A stretch of DNA of 64,000 nucleotides from Phyllobacterium zundukense (GTDB taxonomy: Bacteria > Pseudomonadota > Alphaproteobacteria > Rhizobiales > Rhizobiaceae), in the NCBI RefSeq assembly GCF_002764115.1, contig NZ_CP017940.1:1090501-1154500 (forward strand), written 5' to 3'. Positions within the stretch are counted from its first letter, which is position 1; every line of letters begins with the position of its first letter. The position numbers and the translations under genes were made by a program. Positions 7,463 to 17,413 of this stretch are shown in pieces. A model generated the notes under the pieces. The model did not search any database. It worked only from the letters and a program-made list of their open reading frames with translations, and was not told where the DNA came from.

Positions 7463-9229
7463 TCATTGTTCCGTCAATGGCCCCTCCGGCTTCGGCTCGT
7501 CAAGATCGAGTATGTGAGCAACGATACCCCGGGCTATTTCACGCTCGCCCATAATCACGGCATCGGCACCAAGATCCTGCAAATGCTGCACTTCGGCATC
7601 CGAATGGGCGCGCGCCAGAATGTTGATGACCGGGTTTGCAGCGCGTGCCTTGACCACGATTTGTCCAGCCTCGAATGCATTGGGAATGGCGAGGATCAGT
7701 TGGCGCGCTCCTGCCAGATTGGCAGCTGCCAGGATATCGCCATTGGCCGCATTGCCGACGATCGTTTCGATATTATCGTCACGCAGTTTGGCCACCGTCT
7801 TGTCTGCGTCCTCGATGACCAGAAAAGGCTTGCCCACTTCTTTCAAGGCATCGCCAACGAGACTGCCGACGCGGCCATAGCCAATCAGAACGGCATGATT
7901 CGTGAGGGTAGTATGGCGAATTTCTTCAACGTCAGGTTCCTCCGATGCGGGTGTCTCCGCGTCTGCAACAGGCTCTGCGGCCGTCGTGGGCATGCGCTTT
8001 TCCAGCCTCGGCTTCAAATAGGTCACCCCTGCGAACACCAGCGGATTGAGGAGAATGGAGAGAATGGCGCCGCCAAGGATAAGATCGCGGCCTTCTTCCG
8101 GCAGCATTCCCAGACCCACGCCAATCTCAGCGAGAATGAAGGAGAACTCGCCAATTTGCGCCAGGCTGGCGGAAATGATGAGGGCCGTGCCGGTTGGATA
8201 ACCGAAGGCGAGTACAATGAAGAAGGCGGCCAGCGACTTGCCAATGACAATGATCGCAAGTGTCGCGAGAAGCGGCAGCGGGTCGTTGATGATGGTCATC
8301 GGATCGAACAGCATTCCGACCGACACGAAGAACAGCACGGCAAAAGCGTCACGCAGCGGCAGGGATTCTTCCGCCGCCCGATGGCTGAGTTCGGATTCGC
8401 TCATGATCATGCCGGCGAAGAATGCGCCGAGTGCCAGCGAGACGCCGAAGAGCTTTGATGCGCCAAAGGCAACACCAAGTGCAATCGCGAGAACTGCGAG
8501 ACGGAAGAGTTCGCGTGAGCCGGTATGCGCGATCGCGTGCAAGGTCCATGGAATGACCCGGCGCCCGACGATCAGCATGACCGCAACGAACGCAGCAACC
8601 TTGCCAAACGTCAGCGCTATGACGCCGCCAATGCCGAGATTGAAATAGGAGGCGAGGGGGTCGCTGGCTGCGTGAATCGCACCGTCGGTCGCACCGCCGC
8701 CATTGAGGGCACCGGCTAAGGCCGGCAGCAAGACGAGCGCCAGGACCATTGCGAGGTCTTCGACAATTAGCCAGCCAACGGCGATGCGGCCGCGTTCTGT
8801 CTCGATCAGGCGGCGCTCCTGCATGGCACGCAGAAGGACGACGGTACTTGCTACTGAAAGTGCCAAGCCAAAGACGAAACCCGCCTGCATGCTCCAGCCA
8901 AGAATCCATGCAAGGCCTGCGCCAAGGAGCGTTGCAACCACGATTTGAACGATTGCGCCGGGGATCGCGATAGCACGGACCGACAAAAGGTCTTTCAGGG
9001 AGAAATGCAGGCCAACGCCGAACATGAGCAGGATGACGCCGATTTCCGCGAGTTCGGCCGCCAGGTCCTGATCGGCGACAAATCCGGGAGTATGGGAGCC
9101 GGCCAAGACACCGGCGACAAGATAACCGACAAGGGGAGGAATACGCAGGCGGTTGGCAATCGCACCGAAAATGAAGGCCAGTACAAGACCTATGACGATT
9201 GTCGCAATCAGCGGCGTTTCATGAGGCAT
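7463..9229 (-). CDS. CPA2 cation:proton antiporter with RCK domain (YbaL/Kef type)
   Basis: A 588-residue protein. Residues up to about 400 form the Na+/H+ exchanger membrane domain (LRIPPLVGYLVAGVLAGSHTPG, EIGVILLMFGVGLHFSLKDL, KLFGVSLALGAFFAGM). Residues from about 420 form an NAD-binding TrkA-N/RCK domain (NHAVLIGYGRVGSLVGDALK). YbaL is the best fit and KefB/KefC are relatives. It probably exchanges K+ or Na+ for protons and is gated by nucleotide binding. The membrane gene at 6473-7423 follows within 40 bases. Confidence 0.9.
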   Translation of the reverse strand: MPHETPLIATIVIGLVLAFIFGAIANRLRIPPLVGYLVAGVLAGSHTPGFVADQDLAAELAEIGVILLMFGVGLHFSLKDLLSVRAIAIPGAIVQIVVATLLGAGLAWILGWSMQAGFVFGLALSVASTVVLLRAMQERRLIETERGRIAVGWLIVEDLAMVLALVLLPALAGALNGGGATDGAIHAASDPLASYFNLGIGGVIALTFGKVAAFVAVMLIVGRRVIPWTLHAIAHTGSRELFRLAVLAIALGVAFGASKLFGVSLALGAFFAGMIMSESELSHRAAEESLPLRDAFAVLFFVSVGMLFDPMTIINDPLPLLATLAIIVIGKSLAAFFIVLAFGYPTGTALIISASLAQIGEFSFILAEIGVGLGMLPEEGRDLILGGAILSILLNPLVFAGVTYLKPRLEKRMPTTAAEPVADAETPASEEPDVEEIRHTTLTNHAVLIGYGRVGSLVGDALKEVGKPFLVIEDADKTVAKLRDDNIETIVGNAANGDILAAANLAGARQLILAIPNAFEAGQIVVKARAANPVINILARAHSDAEVQHLQDLGADAVIMGEREIARGIVAHILDLDEPKPEGPLTEQ

Positions 9230-9413
9230 ATGTCGGCGTCTCCCCCTTGATTGGAAAATGAAGAAAGTGGCGGCCCTGCACGCAGACCTGGCGCGAGCAG
9301 TATTGCGTACCGAGGATGGCTTGCAAACCGCTTATCTCGATCTGCGGCGCGGGAAATGGTATTTTTTCCATGCGCCGCAGATATTTAGGCTTGAAGGTTA
9401 AGCCGGCGGCCGA

Positions 9414-11942
9414 TCAGCTCTGAGCGACCGGCTTTTCGCCGATACGATGAGCGTGGTTTTTCTCCCACCAGTTTCCAAGCAGCAGGAGGATCGGCGCTGC
9501 GATGAAAAGCGAGGAGCTTGTGGCGATGACCACGCCGAAGAGCATCGGCAGCGCGAAGTTCTCAACGGCCTTGCCACCCCAGATTGCCATCGGAAGCATG
9601 GCAAGGAAGACGGTGAGCGACGTGTAGATACAGCGTGCCAATGTCTGGTTGATCGACAGATCGATGATCTGACGCAGCGGCATCTTCTTGTGAATGCGCA
9701 AGTTCTCACGCATGCGGTCATAAACCACGACCTTGTCATTGACCGAATAGCCGATGATCGTCAGCAGCGCAGCGATGGCGGTCAAGTTGAAGTCGAGCCC
9801 CATCAGTGCAAAGAAACCAACGGTCTTTGTGGTGTCGAGGATCAAGGTCGCAATCGCACCGAGTGCAAAGTGCCATTCGAACCGCCACCAGATGTAAAGC
9901 AGCATGGCAATGCTGGCGAGAACAACCGCAAGGATACCTGACCTTGCCAGTTCACTGCTGACTTTCGGTCCAACAACTTCGGAGCTCTCGATCCTGACGC
10001 CTGGGTCGAGCTGCTCCACGGCCGCCTTTACCTTTGTTACAGCTTCAGTTTGAGCGGTCTCGCCGCCCTCCTGGCGCTGAACCCGAATAAGGACCCGGTT
10101 GTCTCCGCCACCCTGCTGCAGGGCCACTTCACCCAGCCCGAGACCTTCCAGCGTCGAACGCATCGTGGCGAGGTCTGCAGGCTTGGACGTCGTGACGTCG
10201 ACCTGGATGCCGCCCTTGAAGTCGATGCCGTAATTGAGACCCGGATGGATGAACAGGACGATCGAGGCGATCGAAAGGAAGATCGAAACGCCGATGCCGA
10301 AGAAGCGGGCATTCATGAAGGAGATATTGGTGTTTTCCGGAACGAGCTTGAACAGATGCTCGATGTGGATTGTCTTCATTTTACGGCGACGAACGATGGC
10401 CATCATGATGATGCGAACGACCGTGACAGCGGTGAACATCGAGACAAGCGCGCCGATGATCATGGTGATCGCAAAGCCGCGTACAGGTCCTGTGCCGAAC
10501 AGGAAGAGCAGGAATGTCGCGATCAAGTGCGTGGCGTTTGCATCGACGATCGTCGAGTAAGCAAGCCTGAAGCCGCGGTCGACGGCAGCCATCGCACCGA
10601 TGCCTTTGCGCGCTTCCTCACGGATACGCTCGTTGATGAGAATATTCGCATCCACCGCGAAACCGATACCCAGGATGATGGCGGCGATACCAGGCAAGGT
10701 TAGCGTCGCTCCGAGCAGGCTCAGTATGCCAAACGTCAGCGCGACATTGAGGGCGAGGGCGAGGTTGGCGATGAGGCCCCAGCCGCTATAGAGGACGAAA
10801 ATAAATGCCACAACCAGCGCGAAGCCAATGAAGCCTGTCAGAAGACCCATCTTGATGACGTCACCGCCAAGGTCCGGACCAACCGTGCGTTCCTCAATGA
10901 CGGTGAGCGGGGCGGGCAGGGCACCGGCGCGCAGCAGGGCTGCAGTGGTGACCGTATCCTGCACGGTGAAGTTGCCGGTGATCTGGCCGGAGCCGCCAGT
11001 GATCGGTACCTGGATAACGGGAGCGGTCAGAACCTTGCCGTCGAGCACGATGGCGAAGGGCCGCCCGACATTCTGGCTGGTGATGTCGGCGAACTGACGT
11101 GCACCGACATTGTCGAAGCGGAAGGAAATGATCGGCTGATTGGTCTGCTGGTCGAAGGCTGCACGAGCATCAGTCAGGCGCTCGCCGCTGATGGCCACCC
11201 GGTCTTCAACCGGATAGGTAATGGAGGGATCCTTCACATCAGGCAGGATTGTGACGCCTGGCTGCGGCGTTGCACCGGCATTGCGGTCCGCAACCATGTG
11301 GAAAGTCATCTTGGCGGTGCTGCCGAGCAAGGCGCGGAGCTGGCTTGGATCCTGCAGACCGGGCAACTGGACGACGATACGATCGGACCCCACGCGCTGG
11401 ATCGAGGGTTCGGCGACGCCGACCTGATCGACGCGGCGGCGGACGATTTCAAGACTCTGCTGCAGAGCATTGTCGAGTTTGTCCTTCATACCCGCTTCTG
11501 TCAGGGTCAGGCGGATCTGGTTATCGGTCGTGGTGATATCGATGTCGCTGACAGGAGCGGCGAAGCCCACCTGCGCAACCTGTGCTGTCAGCTCGCGCAA
11601 GGCGGTGACTGCAGCGTCGCGCTGTGCCGGGTCAGCAAGGGTCACAATAACAGAATCGCCGGCAACGCGCACGGATTGAGGCTGAATTTTTGCGGTGCGC
11701 AGGTGGCCGCGCGCATCTTCCAACATCCCGCGGACACGGTCTTTCTTCAGCGCTGCCGCATCGACTTCGAGAACCAGATAGGAGCCGCCACGAAGGTCAA
11801 GGCCGAGTGCTACCTGCTTCTTGGGAAACCAGCTCGGCAGAGCATCGAGCTGTGCCTTGGTAAACAGGTTGGGGAGCGCGAGGACTATGCCTGCCAGAAT
11901 GATAATAATATAGGTCCAGAGAACCCATCTCGAAGTACGCAT
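9414..11942 (-). CDS. secDF: Protein translocase SecDF, fused single polypeptide
   Basis: An 842-residue fusion of SecD (to about 510) and SecF. The SecD part has GLDLRGGSYLVLEVD near the N-terminus and the LPGIAAIILGIGFAVDANILINERIREE helix. The SecF part begins near HLFKLVPENTNISF and has PGLNYGIDFKGG and IGYSVNDKVVVYDRMREN. SecDF uses the proton gradient to pull proteins through SecYEG on the periplasmic side. Fused SecDF is a recognised variant in rhizobia and some Gram-positives. yajC is not adjacent. Confidence 0.95.
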   Translation of the reverse strand: MRTSRWVLWTYIIIILAGIVLALPNLFTKAQLDALPSWFPKKQVALGLDLRGGSYLVLEVDAAALKKDRVRGMLEDARGHLRTAKIQPQSVRVAGDSVIVTLADPAQRDAAVTALRELTAQVAQVGFAAPVSDIDITTTDNQIRLTLTEAGMKDKLDNALQQSLEIVRRRVDQVGVAEPSIQRVGSDRIVVQLPGLQDPSQLRALLGSTAKMTFHMVADRNAGATPQPGVTILPDVKDPSITYPVEDRVAISGERLTDARAAFDQQTNQPIISFRFDNVGARQFADITSQNVGRPFAIVLDGKVLTAPVIQVPITGGSGQITGNFTVQDTVTTAALLRAGALPAPLTVIEERTVGPDLGGDVIKMGLLTGFIGFALVVAFIFVLYSGWGLIANLALALNVALTFGILSLLGATLTLPGIAAIILGIGFAVDANILINERIREEARKGIGAMAAVDRGFRLAYSTIVDANATHLIATFLLFLFGTGPVRGFAITMIIGALVSMFTAVTVVRIIMMAIVRRRKMKTIHIEHLFKLVPENTNISFMNARFFGIGVSIFLSIASIVLFIHPGLNYGIDFKGGIQVDVTTSKPADLATMRSTLEGLGLGEVALQQGGGDNRVLIRVQRQEGGETAQTEAVTKVKAAVEQLDPGVRIESSEVVGPKVSSELARSGILAVVLASIAMLLYIWWRFEWHFALGAIATLILDTTKTVGFFALMGLDFNLTAIAALLTIIGYSVNDKVVVYDRMRENLRIHKKMPLRQIIDLSINQTLARCIYTSLTVFLAMLPMAIWGGKAVENFALPMLFGVVIATSSSLFIAAPILLLLGNWWEKNHAHRIGEKPVAQS

Positions 11943-12051
11943 ATCTGTGTTCCGTTGTGAGGTGCGGGCATGCTGCCGAGAACTGGATTACGAGTCTGCT
12001 TGGCGGCAGCCGGAGTTTGTTTTCGTCGTCTCCTAAGCGGAAACGGTGATG

Positions 12052-12480
12052 TCAGGCCGCGGTTAAAGGCGGCGCGCGGGCGCTGAAAACTGAATTGTGG
12101 TCAAGCGTGAAACTTGAACTGACCTGAATTAAGAGAGCATTTTTCTGGTTTGCGACGACCAGTGCGGGCTCGCAAGGCAGCAATGCATCCTGCGGACCGC
12201 TATCGGATTGCAGGCCACTCTTGATCTTCAGATGCAGCGCTTCCAGCGCTGCAACACGCATTGGCCGCTGAACCGGTGTCGATTGATTGTCGACTTCGTG
12301 AGCCAGGCGCGTTTCGCTCTTGTTCGGCGTGCCGAGTTCGCTGGTTGCGATACTGGCGTCAGGGCCCGTCATGTAGACAGTACCCAAGGCGGCGCCGATT
12401 GTAGAGACGAGCCAGAAAATAGAAATCAGGAGCGGAGCAGCGCTGCGCTTTCCTGTTTTGCTATTTCCATGAATGCTCAT
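12052..12480 (-). CDS. Hypothetical single-pass membrane protein
   Basis: A 142-residue product if started at MSIHGNSKTGKRS, with a weak GGATAA upstream; a start four codons earlier is possible. After a basic N-terminus there is one hydrophobic segment (PLLISIFWLVSTIGAALGTVYM), then a polar region without known motifs and one cysteine. It lies upstream of secDF on the same strand but about 110 bases away. I do not recognise the family. Confidence 0.5.
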   Translation of the reverse strand: MSIHGNSKTGKRSAAPLLISIFWLVSTIGAALGTVYMTGPDASIATSELGTPNKSETRLAHEVDNQSTPVQRPMRVAALEALHLKIKSGLQSDSGPQDALLPCEPALVVANQKNALLIQVSSSFTLDHNSVFSARAPPLTAA

Positions 12481-12669
12481 TCGTTTATCCAATATTCAAT
12501 CATCGCGGTGCTGAGCACCTCGCTGCGACTCTATTTATGAAGTCTGGCAGGCTGAGTCACCTAAAATCGTCGTGCGGCGGGTTTCATGACGGGAAAATAT
12601 GTCGTTTTGCAGGAAACGGGTGGAACGAAACAGCCAAAATGGCACTCTTGTTCGAAAAATGGAGATGTC

Positions 12670-13383
12670 ATGATGGCAGATACAATTACCAATGCAGCAG
12701 CAATCCCGTGGAGCGCGATCGAGACGGAGTTGGACAATTTCGGCTCCGCCATTTTGAAGAATGTGTTGTCCAGGGCGGATTGCGAAAAGCTTGCTGCCGG
12801 ATATCCCGACGACGGCCAGTTTCGCAAACGCATCGTCATGGCGCGGCATGGATTTGGACGAGGCGAGTACAAGTATTTCAGCTATCCCCTGCCGGGCCTT
12901 GTAAACGATCTACGCCAGTCGCTCTATCCGCCGCTTGCTGGAATCGCCAACCGCTGGAATGAATTGATGGGCATCGATGTCCGTTATCCGGACCGGCATG
13001 CAGCATTCATCGAGCGGTGCCATGCAGCAGGGCAGGACCGGCCAACGCCGTTGCTGCTCGAATATGGCGAGGGCGATTATAACTGCCTGCACCAGGATAT
13101 TTACGGCGTGCATGTCTTTCCACTCCAGGTAGCATTTCTGTTGTCGAAACCGCAGGAGGATTTCACGGGCGGCGAGTTTGTCCTGACAGAGCAGCGACCG
13201 CGCATGCAGTCGCGCGCCGAGATCGTGCCGCTTCAGCAAGGCGATGCGGTGATATTTCCCGTCAGCCAGCGTCCGGTAAAGGGAACGCGGGGCCACTACC
13301 GGGTGAATATGCGCCACGGTGTCAGCCGCCTGCGCAGCGGTAAGCGCCACACGCTCGGCATTATCTTCCACGATTCGAAGTAG
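12670..13383 (+). CDS. 2OG-Fe(II) oxygenase (DUF2086-like)
   Basis: A 237-residue protein started at the ATG preceded by GGAG; the next codon is also a possible start. It has the facial-triad H-x-D in NCLHQDIYG and a downstream His-rich end (VNMRHGVSRLRSGKRHTLGIIFHD), the pattern of non-haem iron 2-oxoglutarate oxygenases. YFSYPLPGLVNDLRQSLYPPLAGIANRWN suggests the DUF2086 family of proteobacteria. The substrate is unknown; modification of nucleic acids or proteins are options known in the superfamily. It is followed by a palindromic repeat element. Confidence 0.75.
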   Translation: MMADTITNAAAIPWSAIETELDNFGSAILKNVLSRADCEKLAAGYPDDGQFRKRIVMARHGFGRGEYKYFSYPLPGLVNDLRQSLYPPLAGIANRWNELMGIDVRYPDRHAAFIERCHAAGQDRPTPLLLEYGEGDYNCLHQDIYGVHVFPLQVAFLLSKPQEDFTGGEFVLTEQRPRMQSRAEIVPLQQGDAVIFPVSQRPVKGTRGHYRVNMRHGVSRLRSGKRHTLGIIFHDSK

Positions 13384-13407
13384 GGTCCGTTGATATTCAC
13401 GCCCTAG

Positions 13408-13512
13408 TGGCCTGCAAATGGCACTTTTCTGCGCTTCCGGTGCTCATGTACGAGGATGTACATTGCGCTCTGGTGCTCGAAAAATACCATTTTCGGCTCA
13501 TCCTGGCTCAAA
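13408..13512. repeat. Intergenic palindromic repeat, copy A
   Basis: This segment closely matches 54181-54270. Shared blocks include CCTGCAAATGGC, GCGCTTCCGGTGCTCA and CCATTTTCGGCTC. AAATGG...TTTTC at the left pairs with GAAAA...CCATTT at the right, and a central ATGTAC/GTACAT pair encloses GAGGAT, so an RNA copy would fold into a long stem. It lies just after the oxygenase gene and before puuD. Compared with copy B, its outermost left arm is missing. Confidence 0.7.
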
Positions 13513-13587
13513 TCCCAACAGACCCTCGTTGCATCGGCCCGCGAAGAACCGCATTGTGACACGGTAAATCGCTCGCATGGGGCCTCG

Positions 13588-14817
13588 ATGGATTATCTGA
13601 TTTTCTGGGAATGGCTGAATTTTGCGGCGCGGTGGCTGCATGTGATCACGGCAATCGCCTGGATCGGATCATCATTTTATTTCATCGCGCTCGATCTCGG
13701 GTTGCGGCGCCATGCGAACCTTCCGCAAGGCGTGAATGGCGAGGAATGGCAGGTACATGGCGGTGGTTTCTACCACATCCAAAAATATATGGTCGCGCCG
13801 GCGCACATGCCGGAACACCTCATCTGGTTCAAATGGGAGTCCTACTTCACCTGGTTGTCCGGCTTCGTGCTACTATGCATCGTCTACTATGCGGGCGCCG
13901 ATCTCTATCTGATCGATCGCAATGTTCTGGACGTTTCGACGCCAACCGCAATCCTGATCTCGCTCGCATCGATTTCGCTTGGCTGGTTGATCTATGACCT
14001 ATTGTGCAAATCGCCGCTCGCCTCCAACGATACGGCGCTGATGATCATCCTGTATGCCGTGATCGTTTTCATGGCTTGGGGTTACACGCATCTTTTCACC
14101 GGACGTGCTGCATTCCTGCATCTGGGCGCGTTTACCGCGACGATCATGTCGGGCAATGTCTTCCTGCTGATCATCCCGAACCAGAAGAAGGTCGTCGCCG
14201 ATCTGATTGCGGGAAAAATACCCGATCCCAAATTGGGGAAGCAGGCCAAGCAGCGTTCGACACACAATAATTACCTGACGCTTCCTGTCATTTTCTTGAT
14301 GTTGTCGAACCACTATCCGCTCGCTACTTCGACGGAATTCAACTGGGTCATCGCCGCGCTGATATTCATCATCGGCGTGCTCATCCGCCATTACTTCAAT
14401 TCAAGACATGCGGGAACGGGCAACCCGCACTGGACATGGCTGGCCAGCACTATTCTGTTCATCATCATCATCTGGCTTTCGACAGTTCCCAAAGCCTTGA
14501 CGGGCGAGGCAAAAGTTTCACGCGCTGCTGAACCTTTCCTGGCCGCCGCCAATTTCGAGCAGGTGCGCGATACGGTGATGGGGCGCTGCTCCATGTGCCA
14601 CGCGACGGAACCGTCCTGGGAGGGGATCATGATGCCGCCAAAAGGTATCCGCCTCGATACGGACGAATTGATTGCGACGCATGCGAGCGAGATCTACATT
14701 CAGGCCGGTGCCAGCCATGCCATGCCGCCGGGCAATCTCACTCACATTACCGATGATGAGCGGGCTCAGATCGTCTCATGGTATCGTGACGCGATGGCAG
14801 GAAAGTCCATGCAATGA
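13588..14817 (+). CDS. puuD: Membrane urate hydroxylase PuuD with C-terminal cytochrome c domain
   Basis: A 409-residue protein started at MDYLIFWEWLNFAARWLHVI; an upstream in-frame ATG at 13456 lies in the repeat and was rejected. About eight membrane helices are followed by a cytochrome c-like domain with the haem-binding CSMCH (Cys334, Cys337, His338). PuuD oxidises urate to 5-hydroxyisourate and passes electrons to the respiratory chain. The stop overlaps the guanine deaminase start (ATGA), so the pair forms a purine-degradation operon. The hydrolase and decarboxylase for the next steps are not nearby. Confidence 0.9.
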   Translation: MDYLIFWEWLNFAARWLHVITAIAWIGSSFYFIALDLGLRRHANLPQGVNGEEWQVHGGGFYHIQKYMVAPAHMPEHLIWFKWESYFTWLSGFVLLCIVYYAGADLYLIDRNVLDVSTPTAILISLASISLGWLIYDLLCKSPLASNDTALMIILYAVIVFMAWGYTHLFTGRAAFLHLGAFTATIMSGNVFLLIIPNQKKVVADLIAGKIPDPKLGKQAKQRSTHNNYLTLPVIFLMLSNHYPLATSTEFNWVIAALIFIIGVLIRHYFNSRHAGTGNPHWTWLASTILFIIIIWLSTVPKALTGEAKVSRAAEPFLAAANFEQVRDTVMGRCSMCHATEPSWEGIMMPPKGIRLDTDELIATHASEIYIQAGASHAMPPGNLTHITDDERAQIVSWYRDAMAGKSMQ

Positions 14818-16130
14818 CAGAGCTTTTATTGCGCGGCCGCATTCTGACCTTCCACGATGAACCACTCGCCGGCGAGGCGAGCCCGGAGACATTTACCTAT
14901 ATCGAGGAGGGCGGTTTGCTCATCCGCGACGGAAAGGTCGTTGTGGCTGGTGACTATGCGCAATTGCGGGCTGGCGAGGGCCGCAACGTCGAGGTCATCG
15001 ATCATCGCCCGCATTTGATCATGCCGGGCTTCATCGATACCCATATCCATTATCCGCAGATGCAGGTTATTGGTTCTTATGCCGGCGCGCTGATGGAATG
15101 GCTCAACAAATATACCTTTGTCGAAGAGCAGAAGTTTTCCAATCAGGGACACCCCGAACGCATCGCCTCTGCCTTGTTCGACGAGTTGATCCGGCATGGA
15201 ACCACGACGGCAGCGGCCTACTGCTCCGTGCATAAGGCATCGGTCCAGGCGTTTTTTACGGAGGCGCACCGGCGCAATATGCGCATGGTGGCGGGCAAGG
15301 TGATGATGGACCGCAACGCGCCGCCAGGCCTGCTTGATACGGCGCAATCTGGGTATGACGACAGCAAGGCCCTGATCGGTGAGTGGCATGGCAAGGGCCG
15401 CCAGCTCTATGCGATCACGCCGCGTTTTGCGCCGACATCGACGCCGGAACAGCTTGAAATGAGCGGCACTCTAGTGCGCGAGCATCCCGACCTGCACGTG
15501 CAGACACATCTGTGCGAAAACACAGCCGAAATCGCCTTTGTTGCAGAGCTGTTTCCGTGGAGCCGCGACTATACGCAGGTCTATGAGCATTACGGATTGC
15601 TCGGGCCAAAGACACTGCTTGGGCACTGCATTCATTTGACCGATGCGGAAGTAGGCGCAATTGCCAATAGTGGTTCGGTCGCGGTGTTCTGCCCCACATC
15701 CAATCTTTTTATCGGTAGTGGGCTGTTTGATCTTGCACGTCTGCGCGCGTCGAAGCCACCGGTCCGGACGGCGATTGCGACGGATATAGGTGGCGGCACA
15801 TCCTATTCCATGCTGCGTACGCTGGATGAGGGCTACAAAATCCTCAACATACAGGGCCAGCGCTACCATCCCCTGCGCTCCTTCTATCAGGTGACGCTTG
15901 GCAATGCGCGGGCACTGTCATTGGAGGGCACTATTGGCTCGTTTGTCCCTGGCGCCGAGGCCGATTGCGTCGTGTTGGATGCCCGCGCCACGCCCGCAAT
16001 GCGCATTCGCATGGAGACAGTCGAAACGTTGGTGGAAGAGCTGTTCCTGATGCAGACAATGGGCGACGACAGGGCCATTGCCGAGGTTTACGTGGCGGGT
16101 AGGGCAGCGAAAAGCACTTTGACCAGCTGA
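14814..16130 (+). CDS. guaD: Guanine deaminase
   Basis: A 438-residue amidohydrolase with the zinc-binding GFIDTHIHYPQMQVIGSYAG motif, HGTTTAAAYCSVH, VQTHLCEN and LLGHCIHLTDAE, plus DIGGGTSYSMLRTLDEGYK near the C-terminus. These match guanine deaminase, which turns guanine into xanthine and ammonia. It overlaps puuD by four bases, linking guanine salvage to urate oxidation; xanthine dehydrogenase is not in the window. Confidence 0.93.
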   Translation: MTELLLRGRILTFHDEPLAGEASPETFTYIEEGGLLIRDGKVVVAGDYAQLRAGEGRNVEVIDHRPHLIMPGFIDTHIHYPQMQVIGSYAGALMEWLNKYTFVEEQKFSNQGHPERIASALFDELIRHGTTTAAAYCSVHKASVQAFFTEAHRRNMRMVAGKVMMDRNAPPGLLDTAQSGYDDSKALIGEWHGKGRQLYAITPRFAPTSTPEQLEMSGTLVREHPDLHVQTHLCENTAEIAFVAELFPWSRDYTQVYEHYGLLGPKTLLGHCIHLTDAEVGAIANSGSVAVFCPTSNLFIGSGLFDLARLRASKPPVRTAIATDIGGGTSYSMLRTLDEGYKILNIQGQRYHPLRSFYQVTLGNARALSLEGTIGSFVPGAEADCVVLDARATPAMRIRMETVETLVEELFLMQTMGDDRAIAEVYVAGRAAKSTLTS

Positions 16131-16199
16131 CGGTGTAAGGAACCAAAAGGCGAGATTGGCCGTTCGGCACTGTCAATGCCTCCGAATTTGGAACAGCTC

Positions 16200-17411
16200 A
16201 TGACAACGCAACACCGGGATTTGCGCACCGGGCAGCCGATCTGGCTTGGCAAACGGGCGCCTCGCATCAAGACCAACCTGCTCATCCAAGACGTTGAGAC
16301 CGATGTTGCCGTCATAGGCGCCGGCATCAGCGGGGCGCTCATGGCGGAAAGCCTGAGCGAAGCCGGATATGAGGTTGCGATATTCGACCGGCGGCTGCCG
16401 GTTACGGGTTCCACGCCGGCAAGCACGGCTCTTCTGCAATTCGAGATCGATGTCCCGCTGCATCATCTGGCGCGCAAGATCGGGCAGAAAGATGCCGAAC
16501 GCGCATGGCGGCGTTCCAAACTTGCCGTCGATCTGCTGCGCGAACGGACGAGGCGGCTTGGCATCAAGTGCGAGATGGAAAATCGAGATTCGTTATACCT
16601 GGCGGGCGATCTTCTTGACGAAGAGGGTTTGCAAAAAGAACTGAATGCCCGCCGCCGGGCTGGTTTCGAAACGAGAATGCTGAGCAAGGCGGAGCTAAAC
16701 GCCGAATTCAACATCGACCGCGACGCCGCATTGATGAGTTTCGACAATATCGAAGCAAATCCGCGGCGGTTGGCCATAGGATATTTGTGCAAAGCCATGG
16801 AACGTGGTGCGAAGGTTTTTGCGCCCGCCGATATTGCTTCTGTCGAATCCAATGAGCGAACTGTTGTGGCGGTGACCACCACGGGGCAGAAAATTCGCTG
16901 CAAGCACCTGATTTTCGCGACGGGCTACGAAATCCCCGAGCAGGTTCCGCAAAAAGGCCACTCCATCACGTCAACATGGGCGCTTGCAACCCTGCCGCAG
17001 AAGCGAAATTTATGGCCGCAACGCTGTCTGATCTGGGAGGCCTCGGACCCTTATCTCTATTTGCGCACGACAACCGACGGGCGGATCATTGTGGGCGGCG
17101 AAGACGAGAAATTCGAGGATGAGGAAAAGCGGGATGTAAGGCTTCCCGCAAAGACGAAGGCCATTCTCGCCAAACTCAAGAAACTCTTTCCGGGCATTGT
17201 GGCCGAGGCCGATTATGCCTGGACGGGCAGTTTCGGTGCAAGCTCAACGGGTCTGCCATCGATAGGCGCTGTGCCGGGAATGCATCGTTGCTATGCCGTC
17301 CTTGGCTATGGCGGCAACGGGATCACATTTTCGATGGTCGCGGCGCAGTTGATCCACGGCCTGATCCGCGGAACAGGCGACCCTGACGAGGACTTGTTTG
17401 CTTTCAAATAG
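16200..17411 (+). CDS. FAD-dependent oxidoreductase, D-amino acid oxidase family
   Basis: A 403-residue flavoprotein from the ATG at 16200; an earlier ATG at 16176 has no better ribosome-binding site. The dinucleotide-binding motif VAVIGAGISGALMAESLSEAG lies near residue 41. A C-terminal GVGGEDE-type strand (IIVGGEDEKFEDEEKR) and VLGYGGNGITFSMVAAQ complete the DAO fold. It faces the soxG end convergently with only two bases between stops. It lacks the features of sarcosine oxidase SoxB, so it should not be read as the missing beta subunit. Substrate unknown; an amino acid is likely. Confidence 0.75.
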   Translation: MTTQHRDLRTGQPIWLGKRAPRIKTNLLIQDVETDVAVIGAGISGALMAESLSEAGYEVAIFDRRLPVTGSTPASTALLQFEIDVPLHHLARKIGQKDAERAWRRSKLAVDLLRERTRRLGIKCEMENRDSLYLAGDLLDEEGLQKELNARRRAGFETRMLSKAELNAEFNIDRDAALMSFDNIEANPRRLAIGYLCKAMERGAKVFAPADIASVESNERTVVAVTTTGQKIRCKHLIFATGYEIPEQVPQKGHSITSTWALATLPQKRNLWPQRCLIWEASDPYLYLRTTTDGRIIVGGEDEKFEDEEKRDVRLPAKTKAILAKLKKLFPGIVAEADYAWTGSFGASSTGLPSIGAVPGMHRCYAVLGYGGNGITFSMVAAQLIHGLIRGTGDPDEDLFAFK

Positions 17412-17413
17412 GT

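Noticed and set aside
7289..8458. 389-codon plus-strand frame
   Set aside because: Antisense to the end of the YbhN-like gene and the antiporter gene; the product is low complexity and unlike any family.
16200..17411. Reading this FAD oxidoreductase as the missing soxB
   Set aside because: It is convergent with, not upstream of, the sox genes, and its sequence follows a general DAO-type pattern rather than the SoxB flavin and substrate motifs.
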